Source of the DNA: Hyphomicrobiales bacterium
Lineage (GTDB): Bacteria; Pseudomonadota; Alphaproteobacteria; Rhizobiales; Methyloligellaceae
NCBI GenBank assembly: GCA_021775595.1
Contig: JAJFHN010000033.1
Location: 1 to 42,950 of the forward strand
Direction: 5' to 3'
DNA length: 42,950 nt
Position numbers and translations under genes: made by a program. Below are positions 17,920 through 26,942 of this stretch, piece by piece. The first letter of the stretch is position 1, and the number at the start of each line of letters is the position of its first letter. A model generated the notes under the pieces. It made no database searches and was not told the DNA's origin. It saw only the letters and a program-made list of their open reading frames with translations.

Positions 17920-18522
17920 CTAAAACTTGCTGACCACCGTTTCCTCGTCGGCGCGCACGGCTGCCCGGCGCGCCATGTCTTCCAGCGCGGGCAGAATGTG
18001 CTCGACACGATCGACGACCTCAAAATCGACACTCAAACCCTTGCGGATGAATTCTTCCTCGCGCATGTGGTCGATCAGAGCCAGAAGCGGTTGCCAAAAC
18101 TCTTCAATGTTGGCCAACACGATTGGCTTGGCGTGCTGCCCAAGCTGCGACCAAGTCAGTTGTTCGACGAGTTCTTCCAAAGTGCCGACCCCGCCAGGCA
18201 GCGCCAAGAAGGCATCGGCCCTATCAAACATCAGTTGCTTGCGCTCATGCATCGAGGTGGTGACGATCAACTCCTCGACGTCCCGCAGCATTTGCTCGCG
18301 CGCGATAAGAAAGTCAGGGATGATGCCAGTGACACGTCCGCCATGGCGCAATACGGCGCGCGCCAAGACACCCATCAGTCCGATCTTGCCGCCGCCATAG
18401 ATCAGGCCGACATTGGCCTCCGCCATGGCCCGGCCCAAAGCATCCGCGGCCTCGGCGTAGGCAGGATTGACGCCCTCTCCGGAACCGCAATAGACGCAGA
18501 GCCATTTTACGTGCTGTGACAT
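17920..18522 (-). CDS. LOG family (TIGR00730) nucleoside 5'-monophosphate phosphoribohydrolase
   Basis: About 200 residues of the 'lysine decarboxylase-like' LOG family. Members cleave the N-glycosidic bond of cytokinin-type or other nucleoside monophosphates to release the base and ribose 5-phosphate. The family signature PGGxGTxxE is present as LPGGVGTLEE, with the phosphate loop VGLIYGGGKIGLMG and the conserved Arg in SMHERKQLM. The start at ATG 18522 gives MSQHVKWLCVYCGSG, the usual N-terminus; the open frame extends 32 codons upstream but that part is not family-like. Bacterial members are often annotated as putative lysine decarboxylase, which is unsupported. Physiological substrate here is unknown. 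Confidence 0.87.
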   Translation of the reverse strand: MSQHVKWLCVYCGSGEGVNPAYAEAADALGRAMAEANVGLIYGGGKIGLMGVLARAVLRHGGRVTGIIPDFLIAREQMLRDVEELIVTTSMHERKQLMFDRADAFLALPGGVGTLEELVEQLTWSQLGQHAKPIVLANIEEFWQPLLALIDHMREEEFIRKGLSVDFEVVDRVEHILPALEDMARRAAVRADEETVVSKF

Positions 18523-18641
18523 GGCCCCCGATGTGGCATTGCGCCGAGCAAGGGTCAAGGCGCAAAGGGGCGGCTTTCCGGACATTGCGCTGGCGTGATT
18601 AGACACTATCTTTGGCAAGCGAAATCGAGGGGATTGTAGGC

Positions 18642-19253
18642 ATGACGTTGGGCCGTTGGATTGTGGGTCTGCTGCTGCTTGCGGCGCTTGGCGTATTGAT
18701 CAAGCTGATCTTGCAGCTGACGGGCGTGTACGTGCCCCCGGCATCGATGTCAGCGCAGCGCGCGCCGGCGACGCGAACTCAAAGCCAACCCATTCAGCCG
18801 CCGCCCAACGCCCAATCCGAGACGCCGGCCGTTCAGCCGGAAGCTCCGGCGGCGCCAATGACTCAACCGGCGCCGGCACCTGTTCCCGAGAGCCAAGCAG
18901 CGCCAGAACCCGAGCGGGCGATTGAACCCCAGGCGGCGTCCGAGCCTGAAGCCGCAGCAGCCGGGCAAGGGTCCGACGAAGCAACCAAGACCGATGATCA
19001 GACCCAAAAAGGCGGACAAGACGCTGTCTCCGGTGCATCGAGCGCGCCCGCTGCTTCAGCGGATGCGACGCCCGGTGGCGCGCCAGTGCGCTATCTGGTT
19101 CGACCCGGCGACACGCTGTGGCACATCGCTCGACGCTCATGCGGAGGGGGCGTGAGATATCGTGCGATCCACCAGGTAAACCGGACGCAAATCCGCAATC
19201 CGCATCGCATTTGGCCGGGTCAAGTCGTTGTAATTCCAGATATTTGCCGTTAG
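18642..19253 (+). CDS. Membrane-anchored LysM domain protein
   Basis: 203 residues. Residues 1-30 form an N-terminal membrane helix (WIVGLLLLAALGVLIKLIL) without a clear signal-peptidase site, so it is likely an uncleaved anchor. A long low-complexity linker rich in Pro, Ala, Glu and Gln (about 35-145) would span the periplasm. The C-terminal LysM (about 150-203) reads VRYLVRPGDTLWHIARR then IHQVNRTQIRNP and WPGQVVVIP, with two Cys (RSCGGG, DICR) that could bridge. LysM binds peptidoglycan GlcNAc chains. ATG 18642 is chosen for the GAGGGGA eight bases ahead. An Atm1-like exporter follows after 135 bases with no clear functional link. Confidence 0.82.
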   Translation: MTLGRWIVGLLLLAALGVLIKLILQLTGVYVPPASMSAQRAPATRTQSQPIQPPPNAQSETPAVQPEAPAAPMTQPAPAPVPESQAAPEPERAIEPQAASEPEAAAAGQGSDEATKTDDQTQKGGQDAVSGASSAPAASADATPGGAPVRYLVRPGDTLWHIARRSCGGGVRYRAIHQVNRTQIRNPHRIWPGQVVVIPDICR

Positions 19254-19388
19254 ACAGCGACGCTGCGCCCAGGACCCTGCCGAGCCTGCATATTTTTGCA
19301 GCGCAGTTATTTATGATATCGAGACCCAAGCGCGGAGTTCATCGGCTTTTGCCCACTCCGTGATTGCCCGATTCCTCTGGTGGACTTG

Positions 19389-21308
19389 ATGGCCGAGACC
19401 GAAACCGCTGTCCCGCTCAGCGACGACATTCTATCCGCGCGCACCGGCCACTATTCGGTGTTGATGGGGCTCATCCCCTATGTCTGGCCGGCGGAGCGGC
19501 CCGATCTGCGGCTGCGGGTGGTGTTGGCCTTTATCGCGCTCATTGCCGCTAAGCTGGTCACCGTCGCCGTGCCCCTGGCCTACAAGGGTGCGGTGGACTT
19601 TCTAACCGGCTCGGCAAGCGGCGATAAACTTGCCGACGTTTCGCTGCTGGCCTGGGCATCGATACCGGCTGTGTTGATCGGCGCCTACGGTCTTGGCCGC
19701 GTTTTGATGATCGCATTCGCCCAGTTGCGCGACGTGCTGTTTACATGGGTTGCACAAAGAGCGGTGCGCGAGATTGCCAATCGCACCTTTCGGCACCTGC
19801 ACGAGCTCTCCCTGCGATTTCACCTGGACCGGCGGACGGGCGGTTTGAGCCGGGTGATTGAGCGTGGCACCAAAGCCATCGAACTCATTATCCGACTGGC
19901 GGTGCTCAACTCGATACCGACATTGTTCGAACTGATCTTTATGTCCCTGATCGTGGCCTATTATTTCGGTTGGGATTTTGTCGCCATCATCTTCGTGACC
20001 GTTGTGCTCTATGTCTGGTTTACGGTCAAAGCCAGCGAATGGCGCATTGCAATACGCCGCGAACTCAACGACGCAGATACCCAAGCCAACACCCATGCCG
20101 TCGACAGTTTGCTGAACTACGAGACGGTCAAGTATTTCGGCAACGAGGCGCATGAGTCCCGCCGCTTTGACCATTCGATGGAGCGTTACGAGGACGCGTC
20201 GATCCGGACCTACACATCGCTTGCCGCGCTCAATATTGGCCAGACTGTGATTTTCACCGCGAGCCTGACCCTGATCATGCTGCTCTCGGCCCGCGGCGTC
20301 GTCCAAGGCAAATTCACGATTGGCGATTTTGTGATGGTCAACGCCCTGATGCTGCAGCTCTATCAGCCGCTCTATTTCATGGGCATGGTGTATCGCGAGA
20401 TCAAACAAGGCCTTGTCGACATCGAGGCGATGTTCGCGCTGATTGGCCAAGAGCCCGATATCAACGATGCACCCGACGCCAAGGACCTTGTGACCGCGAG
20501 GGGCGATATTCGCTTCGAGAATGTGTCGTTTGCTTACGAGCGAGAACGCGGCATTCTGAAGAACGTCAGTTTCGAGGTGCCGCCCGGTCAAATGGTAGCG
20601 ATCGTCGGCCCATCGGGGGCTGGCAAATCAACCATTTCAAGGTTGCTGTTCCGCTTCTATGACGTCAGCGGCGGACGGATCACGATTGATGATCAGGACA
20701 TCCGCAGCGTGACGCAAGCCTCGTTGCGCCGAGCCATTGGCATGGTGCCGCAGGATACGGTGCTCTTTAACGACACCATCGCCTACAATATCCGTTACGG
20801 CTGGCCCAAGGCCAGTGACGAGCAAGTGCGAGAGGCCGCCAAAATGGCCCAGATCGACGAATTCATTATGGCGCTACCGCAAGGTTATGGGGCCATGGTC
20901 GGCGAGCGCGGATTGAAGCTTTCGGGCGGCGAGAAGCAGCGGGTGGCGATCGCGCGCACGATCCTCAAAGGGCCGCCGATCCTGATGCTGGACGAGGCGA
21001 CATCGGCGCTCGACAGCTACACCGAAAAAGAAATACAAGGCGCGCTCGAGCGCGTGGCGCGCGACCGCACGACGCTTGTGATCGCCCACAGACTCTCCAC
21101 GGTGGTGCATGCAGACAACATCATTGTGCTGGACAAAGGACAGGTCGTGGAGCAAGGCACCCATGCCGATTTGCTTGCGAAGCAAGGGCTTTATGCGGGA
21201 TTATGGGAACGCCAGCGCGAAGCCGAGCAAGAGCACGACTTTGCTGCGTTGGATGTGGGCGACAAACCGGAAGACCAAAGCCCCCGAGTCAAGGCGCCGG
21301 TGGACTGA
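19389..21308 (+). CDS. Atm1-type ABC exporter (half transporter)
   Basis: About 639 residues, a homodimeric half-transporter with an N-terminal membrane domain (six helices, about 35-330) and a C-terminal ATPase (about 370-605). Walker A is GPSGAGKST, Q-loop near GMVPQDTVLFND, signature LSGGEKQRVAIAR, Walker B ILMLDEATSALD, and the H-loop IAHRLST. The N-terminal half carries features of the Atm1/ABCB7 branch, including RTGGLSRVIERGTKAIE and LLNYETVKYFGNE. Bacterial Atm1 proteins export glutathione conjugates or glutathione-metal species, which fits glutathione reductase elsewhere in this window. ATG 19389 is used; GTG 19380 is possible. Confidence 0.9.
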   Translation: MAETETAVPLSDDILSARTGHYSVLMGLIPYVWPAERPDLRLRVVLAFIALIAAKLVTVAVPLAYKGAVDFLTGSASGDKLADVSLLAWASIPAVLIGAYGLGRVLMIAFAQLRDVLFTWVAQRAVREIANRTFRHLHELSLRFHLDRRTGGLSRVIERGTKAIELIIRLAVLNSIPTLFELIFMSLIVAYYFGWDFVAIIFVTVVLYVWFTVKASEWRIAIRRELNDADTQANTHAVDSLLNYETVKYFGNEAHESRRFDHSMERYEDASIRTYTSLAALNIGQTVIFTASLTLIMLLSARGVVQGKFTIGDFVMVNALMLQLYQPLYFMGMVYREIKQGLVDIEAMFALIGQEPDINDAPDAKDLVTARGDIRFENVSFAYERERGILKNVSFEVPPGQMVAIVGPSGAGKSTISRLLFRFYDVSGGRITIDDQDIRSVTQASLRRAIGMVPQDTVLFNDTIAYNIRYGWPKASDEQVREAAKMAQIDEFIMALPQGYGAMVGERGLKLSGGEKQRVAIARTILKGPPILMLDEATSALDSYTEKEIQGALERVARDRTTLVIAHRLSTVVHADNIIVLDKGQVVEQGTHADLLAKQGLYAGLWERQREAEQEHDFAALDVGDKPEDQSPRVKAPVD

Positions 21309-21377
21309 GGACCGGACAGGGCGGGATGCCGATGCGCAATCGAGCGCGCGACACTATCGAATTGTTGGAGTAACTGC

Positions 21378-22091
21378 GTGACAGACAACCACAATCTAAT
21401 CGACACAATACGATCTCAGTTCGTGCCCATTCATCCTGATGGGCATCGCTTTATCGCGGCCTTTGCGGTGGGCTCGCTGGTGCTCTACTGGCTGTCTGAG
21501 CCGCTTGGCTGGATCGGCTTTATAGCCACCGCTTGGTGCGTCTATTTCTTCCGCGATCCCGAACGCGTAACGCCTTTGCGGGAGGGGCTGGTGATCGCGC
21601 CAGCCGATGGACGCGTGACGGCGGTCGAGAAGATCGTGCCGCCAGCCGAGCTCGAGCTCGGACCCGAACCGCGTACGCGCATCTCGATTTTTCTTTCGGT
21701 GTTCGACGTCCACATCAACCGCGTGCCCGTTGCCGGTACGATCGTCAAAAGCCACTACGTGCCGGGTTTGTTTTTGAACGCTGAACTCGACAAGGCAAGC
21801 GAGGACAATGAACGCATGTGTCTTGTGGTCGAGACCGAAGCCGGCGACCGGTTCGGCGTCGTGCAGATCGCCGGTCTGGTGGCGCGCCGGATCATCACAT
21901 TCGTGAGCGAAGGACAGCGACTGGGCACAGGTGAGCGTTTTGGCCTGATCCGCTTTGGCAGCAGGGTCGATCTTTATTTGCCGCCCGATCAGGCGGCGTT
22001 GGTGGCGGTGGGTCAGATTGCTGTGGGTGGCGAGACGGTGTTGGCCGATACGAAGTCGGTCGAGGGCGCGCGCGACGCCAGGCGCGAATAG
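21378..22091 (+). CDS. psd: Phosphatidylserine decarboxylase proenzyme
   Basis: Converts phosphatidylserine to phosphatidylethanolamine at the inner membrane. At 237 residues it belongs to the short (archaeal-type, PSD-A) group common in alphaproteobacteria. A membrane helix lies at about 25-60 ([28 protein letters not shown]). The core has [13 protein letters not shown] and [16 protein letters not shown]. Self-cleavage should occur at Gly-Ser in RFGSRVD (about residues 194-195), the Ser becoming the pyruvoyl group of the short alpha chain. The start is GTG 21378 with GGAG eight bases ahead. It is followed 24 bases later by pssA, so the two consecutive steps of PE synthesis are co-transcribed. 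Confidence 0.93.
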   Translation: MTDNHNLIDTIRSQFVPIHPDGHRFIAAFAVGSLVLYWLSEPLGWIGFIATAWCVYFFRDPERVTPLREGLVIAPADGRVTAVEKIVPPAELELGPEPRTRISIFLSVFDVHINRVPVAGTIVKSHYVPGLFLNAELDKASEDNERMCLVVETEAGDRFGVVQIAGLVARRIITFVSEGQRLGTGERFGLIRFGSRVDLYLPPDQAALVAVGQIAVGGETVLADTKSVEGARDARRE

Positions 22092-22115
22092 GACTGTGCG
22101 GATGGAGCGTTCCCG

Positions 22116-22991
22116 ATGAGCAACGTGTTTCCGCCGTTTGAGCCCGAACAGGGCGAAAAGCGGCCACGACGCTTGGGATTTGCCGCTCGCCAAGTTCCGA
22201 TCCGCGTGTTGATCCCCAACATCTTCACGCTGGTGGGTCTGTGCGCCGGTCTGACGGCAATCCGCATGGCCATCGAGCACCGCTACGATCTGGCCGTTGC
22301 GGCCCTCGTTCTGGCGGCGTTTCTCGATGCGCTCGATGGACGCGTGGCGCGTCTGCTCAAAGCGACGTCACGCTTTGGCGCCGAACTCGATTCCCTGGCG
22401 GATTTCGTCAATTTCGGTGTCGCACCGGCGATTATTATTTTCACTTGGGCGCTCAACGATCAGAAGAGTTTTGGTTGGATCGTGATGATGATTTTCGCGC
22501 TGTGTGCCGCGTTGCGGCTTGCACGATTCAATGTCGCTATCGACAGTCCCGATCAACCGCAATGGAAGAGCGCCTATTTCATCGGCGTTCCCGCGCCGAT
22601 GGGCGCGATCATCGTGATGCTGCCTCTTTATTTGCAAAGTCTGGGGTTGCCGGCGATGCTCATGCCGCCGGCCGTCATCATCGGTTATACGCTGGCAATC
22701 GCCTTCTTGATGGTGAGCAACTTCCCGACGCTTTCCGGAAAGCTCTTTGGTCAACGCATCCCGCGCGAATTCGTGCTGCCAATTTTCATGTTGGCCGCGC
22801 TGTTTGTAGCGGTTTTGCTGACCTATCCGTATTTGACGCTAACGGGATTGACGCTTGGCTATCTGGCGACGATACCTTTGGGAGCGGTTTTTTACCGCCG
22901 CGACGAGCGCAAGGCTGAAGAGACGGCACAAGCGCAGAACGGTTCGAAACGAAAACCGCCAAACGAAGAGCGTCCCGCTCCGCCAAGCTAG
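22116..22991 (+). CDS. pssA: CDP-diacylglycerol-serine O-phosphatidyltransferase
   Basis: Membrane CDP-alcohol phosphatidyltransferase of 291 residues that makes phosphatidylserine. The CDP-alcohol motif DG-x2-AR-x8-G-x3-D-x3-D is intact, starting at the DG of DALDGRVAR (about residue 71). Six to eight hydrophobic helices follow, for example IVMMIFALCAALRLARF and FVLPIFMLAALFVAVLL. The N-terminus is cytoplasmic and Arg-rich (EKRPRRLGFAARQ), and the C-terminal 25 residues are polar and Lys/Pro-rich. ATG 22116 has GGAG eight bases ahead. It is the partner of the upstream psd gene; this type (PSS II) is the usual alphaproteobacterial enzyme. Confidence 0.93.
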   Translation: MSNVFPPFEPEQGEKRPRRLGFAARQVPIRVLIPNIFTLVGLCAGLTAIRMAIEHRYDLAVAALVLAAFLDALDGRVARLLKATSRFGAELDSLADFVNFGVAPAIIIFTWALNDQKSFGWIVMMIFALCAALRLARFNVAIDSPDQPQWKSAYFIGVPAPMGAIIVMLPLYLQSLGLPAMLMPPAVIIGYTLAIAFLMVSNFPTLSGKLFGQRIPREFVLPIFMLAALFVAVLLTYPYLTLTGLTLGYLATIPLGAVFYRRDERKAEETAQAQNGSKRKPPNEERPAPPS

Positions 22992-23066
22992 ATCCTGCCT
23001 TTCCCAAACGATCGGTTATCTTCGAGAGCAGCGGGGAAGAGCTGCGCCAAAACATCCAGGATTTCT

Positions 23067-23708
23067 ATGACGATACGTCCGCCTCAACGGCTTCTTGAGG
23101 GATATCGCCGCTTCAAGAAAGAGCGCTATCCCAGTGAGGCCGAACGGTTTGCCAAGTTGGCGCGCGGACAAGCGCCAGCAACAATGGTGATTGCTTGCGC
23201 TGACAGCCGCGTCGATCCAGCGACAATTTTTTCTGCCGCGCCCGGCGAGCTCTTCGTCGTGCGCAATGTCGCGGCATTGGTACCGCCTTACCAGGAGAAC
23301 GCCGGCTATCACGGCACGTCCGCAGCGCTCGAATTTGCAGTCACCGGGCTTCAGGTCACCGATGTCGTCGTTCTTGGGCACGGATTGTGCGGTGGTATCG
23401 CGGCCGCATTGGCCGACGCGCAGAACAGGCCGGTCGGACGGTTTATCAAGCCGTGGGTCGACCTGCTTTCGCCAATGCGCGATGCGGTTATAGCCGACGA
23501 CGCCTTGGCGACACCGGAAGAACGTCAGGAAGCGTTGGAATTGCTGGGGGTTAAGCAGTCCCTGGCCAACCTCGCGACGTTTCCATTTGTCCAATCGGCC
23601 ATCGATGCTGAAACGCTTAAACTACACGGCGCCTGGTTTTCGATCGCCAATGCCGAGCTGCATTGGCTCAACGATTTGGGCGAGGACTTCGAGCGCCAGG
23701 GCGTCTGA
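23067..23708 (+). CDS. Beta-class carbonic anhydrase
   Basis: 213 residues, which interconverts CO2 and bicarbonate. The zinc ligands and catalytic dyad of the beta class are visible: Cys, Asp and Arg in ACADSRVDP (about residues 38-46) and the His-x2-Cys in LGHGLCGG (about 98-105). The FVVRNVAALVPPY stretch between them is also typical. It follows pssA by 75 bases on the same strand, but with no metabolic link beyond possible supply of bicarbonate. AGGA about eight bases before ATG 23067 serves as the ribosome binding site. Confidence 0.92.
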   Translation: MTIRPPQRLLEGYRRFKKERYPSEAERFAKLARGQAPATMVIACADSRVDPATIFSAAPGELFVVRNVAALVPPYQENAGYHGTSAALEFAVTGLQVTDVVVLGHGLCGGIAAALADAQNRPVGRFIKPWVDLLSPMRDAVIADDALATPEERQEALELLGVKQSLANLATFPFVQSAIDAETLKLHGAWFSIANAELHWLNDLGEDFERQGV

Positions 23709-23779
23709 GCAACGACCGAATGAGCAGATCCGGGGCACTTGCATACCGGTGAACGCCCGACTTGGCGGGCGGCGGCTTT

Positions 23780-23828
23780 GTGCAACGCAATATTTTCGCG
23801 TTGCACGCCTTGACGCGTTGCCTATAGT
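23780..23828 (+). promoter_or_regulatory. Stem-loop and likely sigma-70-type promoter ahead of typA
   Basis: A perfect inverted repeat with nine-base arms, GTGCAACGC at 23780-23788 and GCGTTGCAC at 23798-23806, encloses a nine-base A/T-rich loop. The right arm contains TTGCAC (23801-23806), which with TATAGT at 23823-23828 and 16 bases between makes a credible -35/-10 pair pointing to typA. No T-run follows the hairpin, so it is a poor intrinsic terminator for carbonic anhydrase; overlap of one arm with the -35 suggests an operator instead. Promoter and operator roles are inference. Confidence 0.4.
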
Positions 23829-23864
23829 CGCGCGAATCGCTCCCGAAACATGAACTGAATCCAT

Positions 23865-25685
23865 ATGGCACTTCGCAACGTCGCGATCATCGCGCATGTC
23901 GACCACGGCAAGACAACGCTGATCGACGTGCTTCTAAAGCAATCCGGCTCGTTCCGTGACAACCAGCGGACCGAAGAGCGGATGATGGATTCCAACGATC
24001 TGGAGCGTGAGCGCGGCATCACGATCTTGGCCAAAGTCACCTCATTGGTCTGGAGCGATACGCGCGTCAATATCGTCGACACGCCAGGTCACGCCGACTT
24101 CGGTGGCGAGGTCGAACGGATATTGCATATGGTCGACGGTGTGGTGCTGCTGGTCGATGCCGCTGAAGGCCCGATGCCCCAGACCAAGTTCGTGCTTTCC
24201 AAGGCGCTCAAACTCGGCCTCAAACCGATCGTCGCGATCAACAAAATCGACAAGCCCAGTCAGCGCGCCGACAAAGTCGTCGATGAGGTCTTCGATCTGT
24301 TTGTGGCGTTGGACGCCGACGAGGAGCAGCTCGATTTTCCAGTGCTATATGGCTCTGCCAAGGACGGCTGGATGGCGGAAGAGACCGATGGCTCGCAGGA
24401 GTCCATGGCGCCGCTGTTTGAAAAAATTCTGGCGCACGTGCCCGAGCCAACAGCCGAGGAGGGCTCCTTCCGCTTGCTGGCGGCGACGTTGGAGTCGAAC
24501 CCCTATCTTGGACGCATACTGACGGGCCGCATCGCCTCGGGCACGGTTGTTCCCAACATGGCGGTGAAGGCGCTCTCTCGCGATGGAACGGTGATCGAAG
24601 AGGGGCGCGTCTCCAAGCTTCTCGCGTTTCGCGGCCTGGAACGGCAGCCGGTCGAAAGCGCTGAAGCCGGCGATATCGTTGCGATCGCCGGTCTTGAGAA
24701 AGCAAGCGTTGCCGATACGCTGATGGCGCCTGATGTGAGCGAGCCGATCGCCGCTCAACCAATCGATCCGCCGACGCTGTCTATGACTTTCCGCATCAAT
24801 GACGGCCCGCTGGCTGGCACCGAGGGCGACAAGGTGCAGAGCAGGGTCATCCGCGAACGGTTGCTGCGCGAGGCCGAGGGCAATGTGGCGCTTCGGATTG
24901 AAGAAACGGACGTGGCGGATGCTTTCGTGGTGGCGGGGCGGGGTGAATTGCAGCTCGCCATCTTGATCGAAAACATGCGCCGTGAGGGCTTTGAGATGTG
25001 CGTCGGGCGCCCGGCTGTGCTGTTGCGCGCCGATGATGCCGGTAAGCCGATGGAGCCAATCGAAGAGGTTATCATCGATGTGGACGACGATTTCTCGGGC
25101 ACCGTCGTACAGAAATTGACCGAGCGCCGGGCGGATTTGATCGAGTTGCGCCCGTCGGGCGGGGGCCGCACCCGGCTGGTGTTCCACGCACCGACGCGAG
25201 GTCTGATCGGTTACCAGTCTGAGCTGCTGTCCGATACGCGCGGGACGGCCGTCTTTAACCGGCTCTACCACGCCTATGCCCCCTATAAGGGCGATATTCC
25301 GGGACGCAATACAGGCGTACTGATCTCCAATTCCAATGGGGTGGCGGTCGCCTACGCTCTCTGGAACTTGGAGGACAGGGGGCCAATGATGATCGAGCCC
25401 GGCGCCAAGGTTTATCGCGGCATGATCGTGGGTGAACACACGCGCGGTAATGATCTCGAGGTCAATGTGATCAAGGGCAAGCAGCTCACCAATATCCGGG
25501 CTGCCGGTAAGGATGATGCGGTCAAGCTCTCGCCGCCGCTTCGCCACTCGCTCGAGGTCGCGCTCGCCTATATCTCGGACGAGGAACTCGTCGAAGTGAC
25601 GCCCAAATCGATCCGCTTGCGCAAGATCGAGCTGGACCCGAACGTGCGCAAGCGGATGGGTCGAGAGAAAGTCAAAGTGGCGTAG
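23865..25685 (+). CDS. typA: Ribosome-associated translational GTPase TypA/BipA
   Basis: 606 residues, the full length of the family. BipA is an EF-G-like GTPase that assists 50S assembly and translation under stress. The G1 motif is [10 protein letters not shown] (about residue 11), followed by the G2 threonine in RGITI, the G3 DTPGHADF, and the G4 NKIDK. The TypA-specific C-terminal segment includes [19 protein letters not shown] and [12 protein letters not shown]. The ATG at 23865 gives the usual [11 protein letters not shown] start but has no obvious Shine-Dalgarno. It is monocistronic by layout and convergent with the following stress-type gene. Confidence 0.95.
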   Translation: MALRNVAIIAHVDHGKTTLIDVLLKQSGSFRDNQRTEERMMDSNDLERERGITILAKVTSLVWSDTRVNIVDTPGHADFGGEVERILHMVDGVVLLVDAAEGPMPQTKFVLSKALKLGLKPIVAINKIDKPSQRADKVVDEVFDLFVALDADEEQLDFPVLYGSAKDGWMAEETDGSQESMAPLFEKILAHVPEPTAEEGSFRLLAATLESNPYLGRILTGRIASGTVVPNMAVKALSRDGTVIEEGRVSKLLAFRGLERQPVESAEAGDIVAIAGLEKASVADTLMAPDVSEPIAAQPIDPPTLSMTFRINDGPLAGTEGDKVQSRVIRERLLREAEGNVALRIEETDVADAFVVAGRGELQLAILIENMRREGFEMCVGRPAVLLRADDAGKPMEPIEEVIIDVDDDFSGTVVQKLTERRADLIELRPSGGGRTRLVFHAPTRGLIGYQSELLSDTRGTAVFNRLYHAYAPYKGDIPGRNTGVLISNSNGVAVAYALWNLEDRGPMMIEPGAKVYRGMIVGEHTRGNDLEVNVIKGKQLTNIRAAGKDDAVKLSPPLRHSLEVALAYISDEELVEVTPKSIRLRKIELDPNVRKRMGREKVKVA

Positions 25686-25702
25686 AGAACCGTCGTGGTG
25701 GC

Positions 25703-26275
25703 CTATTGCGCCAGTTCGTGTAGATGGACGTCTTGGCCGGAGTGGCGCTTTAGAATCTCGACCGCCGCTTTCTCGTGGGATTCGTCACGTGTGCGCACCC
25801 ATAGCAGCAATCCCCCATGATTGAGCTGTTCTTCGATGCGGAGGGCGTGCTCATCGCTGATGACAGAAGCCAACACCGCGCCAACTAAGGCGCCGACGCC
25901 GCCGGCTTGGGCGGCTGCGATCAAGACGGCGGCCATGGTGCCGCCGGAGGCAACCACCGTGCCAACCGCCAGTCCGGCGCCGACATACATCAGGCCACCG
26001 ATCAGCGCGCCCTCGGCACTGCCGACGGATTCGTTGGCAACATAGGCCGCGCGCGGAATCTCAGAATCGTCCTCGAGCTCGCCGACCTTGTAGTAGAGGT
26101 GGCCGAGTTTATCCTCGATCGCCTTCTCGCTCGCCAAGAGGCTGAGCTCCGACCGATGAAAACCAGACAGCTGCAATTCATCGATCGCAGCTTCGAGTGC
26201 TTTGGCGTTATCGAATACCGCCACCGCCTCGGTGACGGTATTCGAAGTATTTTCGTTGTTGTTACCGGGCGCCAT
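25703..26275 (-). CDS. Glycine-zipper protein with general-stress-like N-terminus, function unknown
   Basis: About 190 residues. The N-terminal part, beginning TEAVAVFDNAKALEAAIDELQ then FHRSELSLLA, resembles the small alpha/beta domain found in general stress and DUF1269-like proteins, where it is thought to recognise a partner. The middle (about 90-150) is a hydrophobic glycine-rich stretch (GALIGGLMYVGAGLAVGTVVA, AGGVGALVGAVLASVIS) compatible with two membrane helices or an outer-membrane association. The C-terminus is again alpha/beta (LLLWVRTRDESHEKAAVEILKRH). ATG 26275 (MAPGNNNEN) is preferred, with a GTG at 26302 as alternative. Specific function unknown. Confidence 0.7.
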   Translation of the reverse strand: MAPGNNNENTSNTVTEAVAVFDNAKALEAAIDELQLSGFHRSELSLLASEKAIEDKLGHLYYKVGELEDDSEIPRAAYVANESVGSAEGALIGGLMYVGAGLAVGTVVASGGTMAAVLIAAAQAGGVGALVGAVLASVISDEHALRIEEQLNHGGLLLWVRTRDESHEKAAVEILKRHSGQDVHLHELAQ

Positions 26276-26321
26276 GCACTCACTGGCGCCCAGATTGCTC
26301 ACCGAATACGTCGCTCACGCT

Positions 26322-26816
26322 CTAGTGGCCCTTTTTCATCAAAACCTTGTTCGCCATCTTCTTTTGATCGTCATCCAGCACCGCATAGAGCGCCGCGGCG
26401 AGGGGCTTGAGGGCTTCCAAATCGGCAATGTGGGTTTGCATCATCGCAATGCGCGAATCCATTTGCTCCATCGCGGTCTTGTTGCCGCCATGGCCGTCGC
26501 CGTGACCCTTGCCGTTGCCTTTGCCCTTAGCGTCGCCTTTGCCCTTGCCGCCGCCATGGCTGCCGCGTGAGCTGTGGCCCTTGTGTTTTTGCGCACGCAA
26601 TCCGTCCGCGTAGGCGTTCCATGCCGCGAGCTGATTTTCCTTGATGCCGAGCGCGGCCTTCAGGAAAGCGATGCGGCCTTCGATTTTGGCCGCCCGCATT
26701 TCGGCGCCCATCTTGCCGCCGCCGCTTCCGCCATGCTGTGCGGCCGAGGCCATGCCAAATGATGCCGTCAAGACGAGGATGCCCAATACGAGCGGCCTAA
26801 TAACTTTGCCGATCAT
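26322..26816 (-). CDS. Spy/CpxP-like periplasmic protein with Gly/Lys/His-rich insertion
   Basis: 164 residues. A signal peptide (VIRPLVLGILVLTASFGMASA-A) should send it to the periplasm. The first helical unit (about 38-75) has the LTxxQ-family pattern seen in IAFLKAALGIKENQLAAWNAYADGL, read in parts, and the second (about 115-160) pairs with it: MEQMDSRIAMMQTHIADLEALKPL and LYAVLDDDQKKMANKVL. Spy/CpxP proteins form a cradle and act as chaperones or metal-responsive sensors. The odd feature is the low-complexity insertion at about 77-112 (26481-26588), packed with Gly, Lys and His, which the family lacks. A strong Shine-Dalgarno (AAGGAG) lies eight bases ahead of ATG 26816. Confidence 0.75.
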   Translation of the reverse strand: MIGKVIRPLVLGILVLTASFGMASAAQHGGSGGGKMGAEMRAAKIEGRIAFLKAALGIKENQLAAWNAYADGLRAQKHKGHSSRGSHGGGKGKGDAKGKGNGKGHGDGHGGNKTAMEQMDSRIAMMQTHIADLEALKPLAAALYAVLDDDQKKMANKVLMKKGH

Positions 26817-26942
26817 GAAACTGCTCCTTGAAGTTATGGATTTTCCGAATTTGCGGTCAGCCTAGCCGAACTCCATGGCCGCAACATGATCATTATCAAT
26901 TTTTGTATGTGTTCGGTGGCAAGTGCTCGGGCGCAGATAAGC

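Noticed and set aside
17920-18522. Lysine decarboxylase annotation for the LOG-family gene
   Set aside because: The PGGxGTxxE motif belongs to the phosphoribohydrolase family; there is no pyridoxal phosphate lysine or decarboxylase fold.
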